Below are positions 47,252 to 53,992 of a DNA stretch of 64,000 nucleotides, piece after piece (within the stretch, counting starts at the first letter, position 1; each line of letters starts with the position of its first letter). The notes below the pieces were generated by a model. That model saw only the letters and a program-made list of their open reading frames with translations. It was not told the origin of the DNA and did not search any database. The stretch comes from Paenibacillus sp. J45TS6 (GTDB lineage: Bacteria; Bacillota; Bacilli; Paenibacillales; Paenibacillaceae), in the NCBI RefSeq assembly GCF_018403285.1, contig NZ_BOSJ01000017.1:32488-96487 (forward strand). The letters are read 5' to 3'. Position numbers and translations under genes: made by a program.

Positions 47252-47662
47252 TTAAGCCTTTATTTGCCGAATGATATCATGAACATCTACAAATGATCTT
47301 TGCTCAATAATTTTCCCTTCAGAAATACGCAAACGTATCATCAGAGAAAATCTAGCTTCTTTTCCGGTAGCAGGGACACCAGCAAAAGGGATACCCGTGT
47401 GTTTTCCTTCAAAGATAAAAGTGGCAGCTACCAGATCACCTTCCGCTACCATTTCTACAATCGGCATTTTAAAGCCAGGGAAAGCATCAAAATTTTTCTT
47501 TTCTGACTGAATAAGACCTTCTACACCTGGAAATGGAGTATCCACCTGTGGATAAAATACATAGTCTTCATGACAAAAATCTTTAAGAGCGTCATAGTTC
47601 TCTTCTTCTATCGTTTCAAAAAAACGGCGAACTAAATCTTTATTAGCTTCTACTGACATCAT
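47252..47662 (-). CDS. SnoaL-like (NTF2-fold) protein
   Basis: The 136-residue protein has a single NTF2-like cone fold: NKDLVRRFFETIEEENYDAL at the start, then PFPGVEGLIQSEKKNFDAFP and TFIFEGKHTGIPFAGVPATGKEARF. This is the pattern of SnoaL-like ester cyclases/isomerases, a broad group in which substrate cannot be predicted. It follows the MBL hydrolase gene by 27 bases and is co-transcribed with it, opposite an Lrp-type regulator. Confidence 0.85.
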   Translation of the reverse strand: MMSVEANKDLVRRFFETIEEENYDALKDFCHEDYVFYPQVDTPFPGVEGLIQSEKKNFDAFPGFKMPIVEMVAEGDLVAATFIFEGKHTGIPFAGVPATGKEARFSLMIRLRISEGKIIEQRSFVDVHDIIRQIKA

Positions 47663-47689
47663 TATACCTCTCCATTTTTTGTTCTCATC

Positions 47690-48469
47690 TTAGAATGAAT
47701 AAGACTCTCCGTCATTTGGTACTAACACACTAGACGTGATTCCTTTTTCATTAATAAAGGTTTTTAAATCAGCTCTAGAAAGTCCCCAATGGTTTACAGC
47801 TTCCATGTGAACAGCAATGATTTTTGCATCAGGGGCAGCCTTGTATACTTCATATAAATCTTCTTTTCCCATGATCAGAGAACCACCCACCATGAATTGA
47901 TTATTTCCTGCATTGGCCACAATAATTTCAGGTTTATGTGCATTGATGGTCTCTTGAACTGCTTCATACCATACGGTATCACCGGTCAAATACAATGTTC
48001 TCTCATTTGAGTGTTTGAAAATAACGCCGCACACTTCGCCAGCATGCTCTAAGATTTCGCCTCTGCCATGCTCGCCTTTTGTTTTAATCAATTGAATATC
48101 TTCAAAAATAGTATTCACTTGTAAAACTTCGACATTTTTGAAGCCGTCGTTTTGGATTGCTGTCGCATCCTCATCATTTTGAGCAAATATTTTTATTTCT
48201 TTTGGCAATGCTTCTTTAGCAGCATCATCCCAGTGGTCAGGATGCAGATGAGTAACAATGACAGCATCAATATTAGATACAATATTGTCAATGGCTGTCG
48301 GTAAGCTTACTAAAGGATTATTTTGGTCTTCTCTCGGTGCAGGGGGTAAACCAACACCCGTTCCAAATGGCGGCATAGTCCCCTTCTCCGCTAACATTGG
48401 ATCAATCAATAATCTTTTTCCTGCATATTCTACAATCGCTGTTGCATTACGAATGTGATGTATATTCAT
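47690..48469 (-). CDS. MBL-fold hydrolase of the UlaG/UPF0173-like group
   Basis: The 259-residue protein carries the zinc motif IVTHLHPDHWDDAA, further ligands in TKGEHGRGEI (His) and LYLTGDTVWYE (Asp), and a late His in IIAVHMEAVNHWGL. This arrangement fits the UlaG/UPF0173-like beta-lactamase-fold hydrolases. The substrate is unknown. It is the first gene of a two-gene operon with the SnoaL-like protein and is divergent from an Lrp-family gene that probably controls it. Confidence 0.87.
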   Translation of the reverse strand: MNIHHIRNATAIVEYAGKRLLIDPMLAEKGTMPPFGTGVGLPPAPREDQNNPLVSLPTAIDNIVSNIDAVIVTHLHPDHWDDAAKEALPKEIKIFAQNDEDATAIQNDGFKNVEVLQVNTIFEDIQLIKTKGEHGRGEILEHAGEVCGVIFKHSNERTLYLTGDTVWYEAVQETINAHKPEIIVANAGNNQFMVGGSLIMGKEDLYEVYKAAPDAKIIAVHMEAVNHWGLSRADLKTFINEKGITSSVLVPNDGESYSF

Positions 48470-48512
48470 AGTTATAAACTCCTTTTATTTTTTTTGATTT
48501 GAAGCACATTTT

Positions 48513-48529
48513 TAGTCTTTACTAGACTA
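48513..48529. promoter_or_regulatory. Palindrome TAGTCT-TTACT-AGACTA between the divergent genes
   Basis: A perfect 6+6 inverted repeat lies in the 127-base gap between the MBL gene and the Lrp-family gene. A second GACT/AGTC pair follows at 48545-48557. Its position suits an operator of the adjacent regulator. Confidence 0.5.
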
Positions 48530-48596
48530 TCTAATGCATACATGGACTAAAAAAGTCTTTTGGCGGTTTTACTTTATTAATGAAAGGATTGTTAGA

Positions 48597-49007
48597 ATGT
48601 TAGATAAGACAGATATGGATATCCTTGATGAACTATCTAAGAACAGTCGGATCACGATGAAAGAATTAGGGGAGAAAATCCATTTAACGGGCCCAGCTAC
48701 TTCAGCAAGAGTTGCGAAATTGGAGGACATGGGAGTTATTGAGCGATACACCATTCAATTAGATCAGGTCAAATTGGGGTTTAATATACATGCTTTTCTT
48801 ACGATCATTACACAAAATACTAACCATCAGCCCTATTTATCATTCATCAAAAATCAAGAACAATATCTTATACGTAATTATAAAATCAGTGGGGATGGCT
48901 GTTATATTCTTGAATGCAAATTTCCATCGAATAAAGTAATGAATGAATTTTTGGAAGCTCTAAACGAGTATGCGAACTATAAATTATCAATTGTTATTGA
49001 TAATTAA
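48597..49007 (+). CDS. Lrp/AsnC-family transcriptional regulator
   Basis: The protein is 136 residues from the ATG at 48597 (MLDKTDMDILDELSKNSRIT), with AAAGGA 8 bases upstream; the frame extends 21 codons further without a better site. An N-terminal winged helix-turn-helix (MKELGEKIHLTGPATSARVAKLEDMGVI) and a C-terminal RAM-type domain (YKISGDGCYILECKFPSNKVMNEFLEAL) are clear. It probably responds to an amino acid or small metabolite and controls the divergent hydrolase operon. Confidence 0.92.
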   Translation: MLDKTDMDILDELSKNSRITMKELGEKIHLTGPATSARVAKLEDMGVIERYTIQLDQVKLGFNIHAFLTIITQNTNHQPYLSFIKNQEQYLIRNYKISGDGCYILECKFPSNKVMNEFLEALNEYANYKLSIVIDN

Positions 49008-49020
49008 TGAAATACAAAAA

Positions 49021-49065
49021 AAAGAGAATCAATGAACGTGATAATGAACATTGATCCTCTTTATG
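49021..49065 (+). terminator. Terminator of the Lrp-family gene
   Basis: An imperfect stem AGAGAATCAATG / CATTGATCCTCT with a 14-base loop, followed by TTATGATT. Confidence 0.55.
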
Positions 49066-49114
49066 ATTAAAATTAAAAGATCCCGCTTTTATCATACTAA
49101 GATATTTAAGTATC

Positions 49115-49321
49115 TTAGTCCTTTTTGTATTCGATAATATCTCCAGGCTGACAATCTAAAGCCTTACAAATCGCTTCTAAAGTAGATAACCGAATCGCTT
49201 TGGCCTTCCCGTTCTTCAGGATGGAGATATTAGCCATCGTAATTCCAACCTTCTCAGATAGCTCCGTAACACTCATCTTTCTCTTAGCCAACATCACATC
49301 AATATTGATTATAATAGCCAT
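49115..49321 (-). CDS. Small XRE-type regulator (YozG-like)
   Basis: This 68-residue protein is a single Cro/C1 helix-turn-helix domain: NIDVMLAKRKMSVTELSEKVGITMANISILKNGKAKAIRLSTLEAICKALDC. The end CQPGDIIEYKKD is typical of the YozG group. It starts 9 bases after the DUF2975 gene. Such pairs of membrane protein and regulator are common in Firmicutes (yoaS-yozG in B. subtilis). It probably represses its own operon. Confidence 0.9.
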   Translation of the reverse strand: MAIIINIDVMLAKRKMSVTELSEKVGITMANISILKNGKAKAIRLSTLEAICKALDCQPGDIIEYKKD

Positions 49322-49330
49322 GCGATCACC

Positions 49331-49813
49331 TCAGACTGTAAAGTCATTTTCTGATTTTATATCATTTGCTTCTTGTAAAAGCCTTTGAAGAACTGCTGCA
49401 AAGACGGCAATCACCATGGCGGCGAAGATTAAGATGAGTCCAATGACGATGATTCCTGGAGCGTCATCGATCTCTGCCACGACATAAAAGAGTGGCAAGG
49501 ATATCACATACAACACACTGATTGTGATAGCACTGTATTTTATATTTTTCAAAGCCTTTACCGATAATTCCGAGAAAGCCTCGTTCTTGTCAATATAACT
49601 TAACAGTTTAAAGGCTTGATACAAAGCAAAGTAAAAAGGAATTGCCGTTAGATAAAAGTAAAATATAACGAAATATTGTATATAAGCGATATTCGGAATC
49701 AGTTCTCCTACAAATTCTCCGATGTTAGGCACCAAAAAGATGCATAAAGCAAGAATCGGAATCCCCATAAGTACAACAGCTATTCTTAAAAAGAGTGTTG
49801 ATACTCGTTTCAC
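49331..49813 (-). CDS. DUF2975 membrane protein (YoaS-like)
   Basis: The 160-residue protein has four membrane segments (about 8-30, 45-67, 90-110 and 120-145) and the DUF2975 pattern RISTLFLR-like start, LLSYIDKNEAFSELSVKALKNIKYSAITI in the middle. The function is unknown. It is coupled to the small XRE regulator downstream. A TTATTGT-TTT-ACAATAA palindrome lies about 50 bases upstream of the start and may be the operator. Confidence 0.85.
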   Translation of the reverse strand: MKRVSTLFLRIAVVLMGIPILALCIFLVPNIGEFVGELIPNIAYIQYFVIFYFYLTAIPFYFALYQAFKLLSYIDKNEAFSELSVKALKNIKYSAITISVLYVISLPLFYVVAEIDDAPGIIVIGLILIFAAMVIAVFAAVLQRLLQEANDIKSENDFTV

Positions 49814-49860
49814 AAATACACCTCACCTCAATTTTATTAATTAGACTTTAACATAATAAT

Positions 49861-49877
49861 TTATTGTTTTACAATAA
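49861..49877. promoter_or_regulatory. Palindrome upstream of the DUF2975/XRE pair
   Basis: TTATTGT-TTT-ACAATAA is a perfect 17-base inverted repeat in the 78-base gap before the DUF2975 gene. It is not followed by a T run, so an operator is more likely than a terminator. Confidence 0.45.
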
Positions 49878-49891
49878 AAAAATATTGTTAT

Positions 49892-51154
49892 TCATTTTCT
49901 CTCATGTTCCTGATTCATGACTGCTTTGATTACAGGATCATCATATATATTGTCTGTTTCTGTTGTATCTACAGTGATATGTGGTATCGTTTTTTCCTCT
50001 TCATTAATTGAGCCATCTGATGTAAGCCCCATAACCAAAGGAAACCTGACTAGAAATCCACTATTGGGCAACTTTAGAACAACAGGATCCGTTCCAATTC
50101 CATCTCCGCTTGTTCTCTCTCCGATAAGCGTTGCCCATTTAGATTCCTTTGCAAAAACAGAAAATTTCTCAGATGAAGAAAAAATCTGATCATTCACAAG
50201 CAAATAAATCTTACCTTTGTAAGCAATTGATTGTTTAGGTGAAATCGTTGTTGTAGCTTCGTCATACTTATCAAAATTATTCATGATTTCAGGAGTCAAC
50301 CGTATGCTTTTATTCTCTTTCGTTAATTCCGATAGAGAAGGTAAATCCTTATAGTCCATCCCCGACTTACTTTCAATAAAGGTTTTAATATAGTCTCCAT
50401 CTCTATATAAAAAGTAAGATGTCCAGGTAATCGGCTCACTGATTATCTGTTCAACTAAAGCCATCCAATACTCATCGGTTCCGCCTGAATTATCTCTTAC
50501 ATCTATAATTAGTTTATTCTTATCAATAATGGTTTGAAGATAGGGCGTTATGATCGATAATCCCTTCTTCATTTCGACATCAGCAAAGGTAGGAATCTTT
50601 ATGTATGCTGTATTTTCATCTAAATCTACCGTTTTCACACTAGGATACGTATATGTAGAAGTTGAAGTTATATTTTGCTTTTTGTTCATTGAATTATATC
50701 TTTGTACTACCGTAGAGTCTTCCAACGCTTCAATCCAAGGTTTGTGAATTTCTGGGTTTTTCTTATAGACATTTAGTAATGAATGATAGGATTCGAGAGT
50801 TACCAATTCGGTGTGCTTGTTATTTAAATCTCCTAATATGTCATGTAGTAAACTCTCGAAATAGCCCATGGTATTGATAGTTTCGAATTTCGCTCTGTAT
50901 TCCTGTTCCTTAGCAACCCAATCGATCCCATTCATTCGTTTATTGACACCTAAAAAAGGATAATTTTCTGACAAGATCTGAAAGAGATAGTCAAAGTCCT
51001 CCACCATCTGCTCTCTTGTTAATACAGGTAAACGTGCTGATTGAGTGACTATAATATCATCTTGGATACTGTCATTCTGTTTTGCCGTGGAATCGCAAGA
51101 TGAAATCACTGTCAAGCTAATAAATACAACAATGATTAACCCTCTTTTTCTCAT
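49892..51154 (-). CDS. S41-family peptidase lipoprotein
   Basis: The 420-residue protein has a lipoprotein signal (IIVVFISLTVISSC, Cys20). An N-terminal helical domain covers about 45-160. The C-terminal tail-specific-protease fold contains KLIIDVRDNSGGTDEYWMALVEQ and IYLLVNDQIFSSSEKFSVFAKE, whose serine cluster holds the likely nucleophile. No PDZ domain is evident. It would act outside the membrane; the substrate is unknown. AGGAGGG precedes the ATG. It lies just downstream of the tRNA-Phe array, separated by an AT-rich hairpin. Confidence 0.87.
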   Translation of the reverse strand: MRKRGLIIVVFISLTVISSCDSTAKQNDSIQDDIIVTQSARLPVLTREQMVEDFDYLFQILSENYPFLGVNKRMNGIDWVAKEQEYRAKFETINTMGYFESLLHDILGDLNNKHTELVTLESYHSLLNVYKKNPEIHKPWIEALEDSTVVQRYNSMNKKQNITSTSTYTYPSVKTVDLDENTAYIKIPTFADVEMKKGLSIITPYLQTIIDKNKLIIDVRDNSGGTDEYWMALVEQIISEPITWTSYFLYRDGDYIKTFIESKSGMDYKDLPSLSELTKENKSIRLTPEIMNNFDKYDEATTTISPKQSIAYKGKIYLLVNDQIFSSSEKFSVFAKESKWATLIGERTSGDGIGTDPVVLKLPNSGFLVRFPLVMGLTSDGSINEEEKTIPHITVDTTETDNIYDDPVIKAVMNQEHERK

Positions 51155-51240
51155 TACTTCCCTCCTCTATAGATTTAATAAATCACAATTTGGGATAATC
51201 TATCTTGGGCTACTAACATTACTATCGTTTCATTTAACAT

Positions 51241-51253
51241 ATAGTTAGACTAT
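51241..51253. promoter_or_regulatory. Palindrome ATAGT-TAG-ACTAT upstream of the S41 peptidase
   Basis: A perfect 5+5 inverted repeat, 87 bases before the peptidase gene. It resembles the TAGTC/GACTA palindromes at 48513 and 51976. Confidence 0.3.
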
Positions 51254-51299
51254 GAGAAAATTTTCACATTATTTTATAAAAACAATCCTTTTATAAAGA

Positions 51300-51372
51300 T
51301 GGCTCGGGACGGGATCGAACCGCCGACACTAGGATTTTCAGTCCTATGCTCTACCTACTGAGCTACCGAGCC
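51300..51372 (-). tRNA. tRNA-Phe (anticodon GAA), third copy of the array
   Basis: On the minus strand the acceptor strands are GGCTCGG and CCGAGCC, and the anticodon stem TAGGA/TCCTA encloses CTGAAAA, giving anticodon GAA. The T arm contains GGTTCGATCCC. The discriminator is A and CCA is not encoded. An AT-rich hairpin (TTTATAAAA/TTTTATAAA) follows. Confidence 0.95.
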
Positions 51373-51387
51373 TTATTTATTTAGGGA

Positions 51388-51460
51388 TGGCTCGGGACGG
51401 AATCGAACCGCCGACACTAGGATTTTCAGTCCTATGCTCTACCTACTGAGCTACCGAGCC
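51388..51460 (-). tRNA. tRNA-Phe (anticodon GAA), second copy of the array
   Basis: Identical to its neighbours except one T-loop base (GGTTCGATTCC instead of GGTTCGATCCC). The repeat period to each neighbour is exactly 88 bases. Confidence 0.95.
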
Positions 51461-51475
51461 TTATTTATTTAGGAA

Positions 51476-51548
51476 TGGCTCGGGACGGGATCGAACCGCC
51501 GACACTAGGATTTTCAGTCCTATGCTCTACCTACTGAGCTACCGAGCC
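51476..51548 (-). tRNA. tRNA-Phe (anticodon GAA), first copy of the array
   Basis: Same sequence as the third copy, anticodon GAA, discriminator A. It is the promoter-proximal tRNA, 55 bases after the T-box terminator T run. No convincing separate promoter was found in that gap. Confidence 0.95.
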
Positions 51549-51602
51549 TTATTTTAAATAGATTACTGCTGATGGAATCCTATGATCTCCTTAATTGAAT
51601 AC

Positions 51603-51874
51603 AAAAAAGCCCCTCGTTCAAAGGGACGAGGAGCCGCGGTACCACCCTATATTAGAGCCTTCTTGATTAACAAAGAAGAAAGCTCTCACTTTAATAAATA
51701 ACGGTTAAACCGGTACACCTCTACTTACCATCAAATGGTTTCAAGGGACAGCTCCAGAGCGAACTTCATTCAAACCATTACCCTAGAAACGTTCTCAATC
51801 TTCGGCGTTTCCTCCCTGTAAGCAGGTATTTGAATTACTTTTCTCCTTCAAAGCTTTTTGATCGCTATATAATT
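51603..51874 (-). ncRNA. T-box riboswitch leader with Phe (TTC) specifier, upstream of tRNA-Phe genes
   Basis: The minus strand carries the T-box core AGGGTGGTACCGCGG (51634-51648), then the terminator CCTCGT...ACGAGG with TTTTTT (51603-51632). Stem III (AGAGCTTTCTT / AAGAAGGCTCT) precedes it. Stem I contains ATTCAAA pairing with TTTGAAT (51768-51774). The next 17 bases, GAAGTTCGCTCTGGAGC, align without gaps to GAAAGGCATTCTTGAGC of the Bacillus glyQS leader (recalled from memory) and place the specifier at TTC (51761-51763). The bulge TGGT fits the A discriminator of tRNA-Phe. The next genes on the strand are three tRNA-Phe genes rather than pheST. Confidence 0.92.
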
Positions 51875-51880
51875 TTCCTT

Positions 51881-51909
51881 ATTATGATGTAATACCTATT
51901 TAAAGTCAA
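51881..51909 (-). promoter_or_regulatory. Strong promoter of the T-box/tRNA-Phe unit
   Basis: On the minus strand TTGACT (51904-51909) and CATAAT (51881-51886) are separated by 17 bases. Transcription would start near 51874, directly before the T-box leader. Confidence 0.75.
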
Positions 51910-51975
51910 CACTTTTAAAAAATAGAATTTTAATTCAGATAGGATTATCTAATGCAGATAAAAAATAAGAACTTT

Positions 51976-51986
51976 TAGTCAGACTA
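51976..51986. promoter_or_regulatory. Palindrome TAGTC-A-GACTA upstream of the DUF817 gene
   Basis: A perfect 11-base palindrome lies between the T-box promoter and the divergent DUF817 gene. It has the same arms as the palindrome beside the Lrp-family gene. Apart from it, the interval to 52110 is AT-rich with no other element seen. Confidence 0.35.
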
Positions 51987-52110
51987 TTTTCTCTTTTTTC
52001 GAATCCATTACACCTATATATTAATAAATAACAGAAAGAAAATACATTCAAAACGAATGATAAGAATGAATGCATCCTTTGTACTCAAATAGAAAGGAGA
52101 TATACATAAC

Positions 52111-52896
52111 ATGAAATCAATAGTACAACTATTACATTTTGGTTATCATCAAGCGATGAGCTGTATTTTCCCGGTGGCCATCTTTATTACGCTTGCCCTC
52201 ACCCGTGTAATAGAGATCCCCTTCCTCTATCGCTATGACGCTATTCTCCTTATCCTGCTCGGAGTGCAGTTCCTTATGTACCGCAGTGAATTAGAGTCAA
52301 TAGACGAAATTAAAGTAATTTGTATATTTCACATTATTGGATTGGTGCTTGAGATTTATAAGGTATGGATGGGGTCATGGGCTTACCCAGAGCCTGGATA
52401 TTCCAAGGTATTTGGTGTACCGCTGTATAGCGGATTTATGTATGCAAGTGTAGCAAGCTTTATGTGTCAAATATGGCGGAGGCTGCGCATGGACATGACC
52501 GGATGGCCCGGGCTTATTCCTTCGCTTTTGTTAGGAGGAGCAATTTATCTTAACTTTTTTACGCATCATTTTATACCCGATTTTCGTTGGTGGCTGACTG
52601 TGCTTGTATTTATTGTTTTTTGGAAAACCTGGATCATTTATCGGGTACGGACTGTAACCTACCGAATGCCTCTGACTCTCGCCTTTATTATTGTAGGTTT
52701 TTTCATCTGGGCTGCAGAGAATATAGCTACATTCTTTGACGGTTGGAAATACCCTGACCAGCATGAAACCTGGCAATTGGTTAGTTTTAGTAAAATCAGC
52801 TCTTGGTTTCTGCTAGTGATCATTAGCGTTATCATAGTTGCCCAGCTTAAACATGTGAAAGCAAGCCTGACAAACCATGATTCACGAATAAAATGA
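52111..52896 (+). CDS. DUF817 membrane protein (YoaT-like)
   Basis: The 261-residue protein has about seven to eight membrane segments and family motifs VLEIYKVWMGSWAYPEPGYSK, GVPLYSGFMYASVASFM and FFIWAAENIATFFDGWKYPDQ. DUF817 proteins have no known function. AAAGGAG precedes the ATG. The DUF2975, XRE and DUF817 genes are neighbours in B. subtilis (yoaS, yozG, yoaT); here they lie within 3 kb but are split by the S41 peptidase and the T-box/tRNA-Phe array. Confidence 0.9.
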   Translation: MKSIVQLLHFGYHQAMSCIFPVAIFITLALTRVIEIPFLYRYDAILLILLGVQFLMYRSELESIDEIKVICIFHIIGLVLEIYKVWMGSWAYPEPGYSKVFGVPLYSGFMYASVASFMCQIWRRLRMDMTGWPGLIPSLLLGGAIYLNFFTHHFIPDFRWWLTVLVFIVFWKTWIIYRVRTVTYRMPLTLAFIIVGFFIWAAENIATFFDGWKYPDQHETWQLVSFSKISSWFLLVIISVIIVAQLKHVKASLTNHDSRIK

Positions 52897-52923
52897 ACTC
52901 AAATTATTCTATAAATCTCATAT

Positions 52924-52956
52924 AAAAGACGCTGTCCTATTGGACAACGCCTTTTC
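52924..52956 (+). terminator. Terminator of the DUF817 gene
   Basis: The stem AAAAGACGCTGTCC / GGACAACGCCTTTT has one mismatch and a TATT loop, and is followed by CTTCATTTTC. Confidence 0.65.
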
Positions 52957-53004
52957 TTCATTTTCAATAAACTTATGATATCTAATACTTAAAATACAAT
53001 GCTT

Positions 53005-53844
53005 TTACTCTTGATTAGACGTGGATTTGGCCGGGAAAATGCGGTCCATCATGACCTGAAACTCATTCACAATCCCGCTAATCGGATGACCGTTCGCCAA
53101 ATCAGAGGCATAGCCTTGTGCACGTTCCAAGAAATCAGGGTTTGCTGAAATATATACATTTTTCACCTTTGGATCCATTTGCTTAATTTTCTTCGTGATT
53201 TTTTGTTTCAATTCATTTGTAACTTGTTCTTCTGCTTGGGTGTTATTCTTGTTCGTGTACGTTCCAGGCCCTTTTTGGCTCTTCATATTAACGTTATTTG
53301 GGTTAAAGATTCCGCCTGCCCCGCGGGGACCATTCGCATTATCTCCAAGCATATTGCTTTGAGAATAGTCGTTTGAGCGAAGCCCTGGTGCAATACCGCT
53401 CGTTGTATAGGGAGCTCTTGTCCCCATATCATTTACACCCAAACCGCCTAAATCTTGATTCATTTGATTTCGGTTATTATGATGTCTTGTACTTTGTGGC
53501 TGGACGCCTTCTTTGAGCGATACCGCAACATAAGCATTATGATCAGTGCGCAAAACATAAGCCTCTCCCACTCCGTTCATTTCAGAGATCGCTTTTGACA
53601 TTTGATTGTGTGAAGAAAGATTGGTTGTGCGATGTACACTAGCCCGGTCCGGATTTATACCATTCATTCCATAGTTGATCCCATTACGAACGTTGCGGTT
53701 TACATCCGATGCATAGTTACGGACATTGTTCGTTTTCACTCCTTGATCATCCGTCGTTGTTCCACAACCGGTTAGAGCTGACATCATAAGCATTGCAGCA
53801 GATAAAGAAAGGGTAACCGCTTTGGTTTTTTTCATTCCTGGCAT
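53005..53844 (-). CDS. YhcN/YlaJ-family sporulation lipoprotein
   Basis: The 279-residue protein has a lipoprotein signal ending in SALTGCG (Cys27). A low-complexity middle (~90-200) is rich in Asn, Gly and Met (NMLGDNANGPRGAGGIFNPN). The conserved YhcN-type domain includes NQMSKAISEMNGVGEAYVLRTDHNAYVAVSL, and its second half after the insert has ELKQKITKKIKQMDPKVKNVYISANPDFL. These lipoproteins sit in the inner spore membrane and help germination or outgrowth. GGAGG lies 7 bases before the ATG. Confidence 0.92.
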   Translation of the reverse strand: MPGMKKTKAVTLSLSAAMLMMSALTGCGTTTDDQGVKTNNVRNYASDVNRNVRNGINYGMNGINPDRASVHRTTNLSSHNQMSKAISEMNGVGEAYVLRTDHNAYVAVSLKEGVQPQSTRHHNNRNQMNQDLGGLGVNDMGTRAPYTTSGIAPGLRSNDYSQSNMLGDNANGPRGAGGIFNPNNVNMKSQKGPGTYTNKNNTQAEEQVTNELKQKITKKIKQMDPKVKNVYISANPDFLERAQGYASDLANGHPISGIVNEFQVMMDRIFPAKSTSNQE

Positions 53845-53939
53845 GGTTCATCCTCCGCTTCAATTTGAAGTTGTTATAGCACTCCGTTAGCATGCGCGAA
53901 GCACTGCTGCCTTATCCTGAAAGGATATGGAACACGCCA

Positions 53940-53986
53940 TTAAAAAAGCCCGAAGAATCCCACTATATAAGCAGGGCTTCGAGCTT
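53940..53986 (-). terminator. Terminator of the Gld-like ABC operon
   Basis: The stem AAGCTCGAAG / CTTCGGGCTT (one G-T pair, inner CCC/GGG) is followed on the minus strand by TTTTAATGG, directly after the DUF4340 gene. Confidence 0.75.
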
Positions 53987-53992
53987 CCTTCC

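Noticed and set aside
48527-51956. Shared 11-mer TATCTAATGCA near 48527 and 51946
   Set aside because: Only 11 bases in AT-rich DNA and not palindromic; chance is a reasonable explanation.
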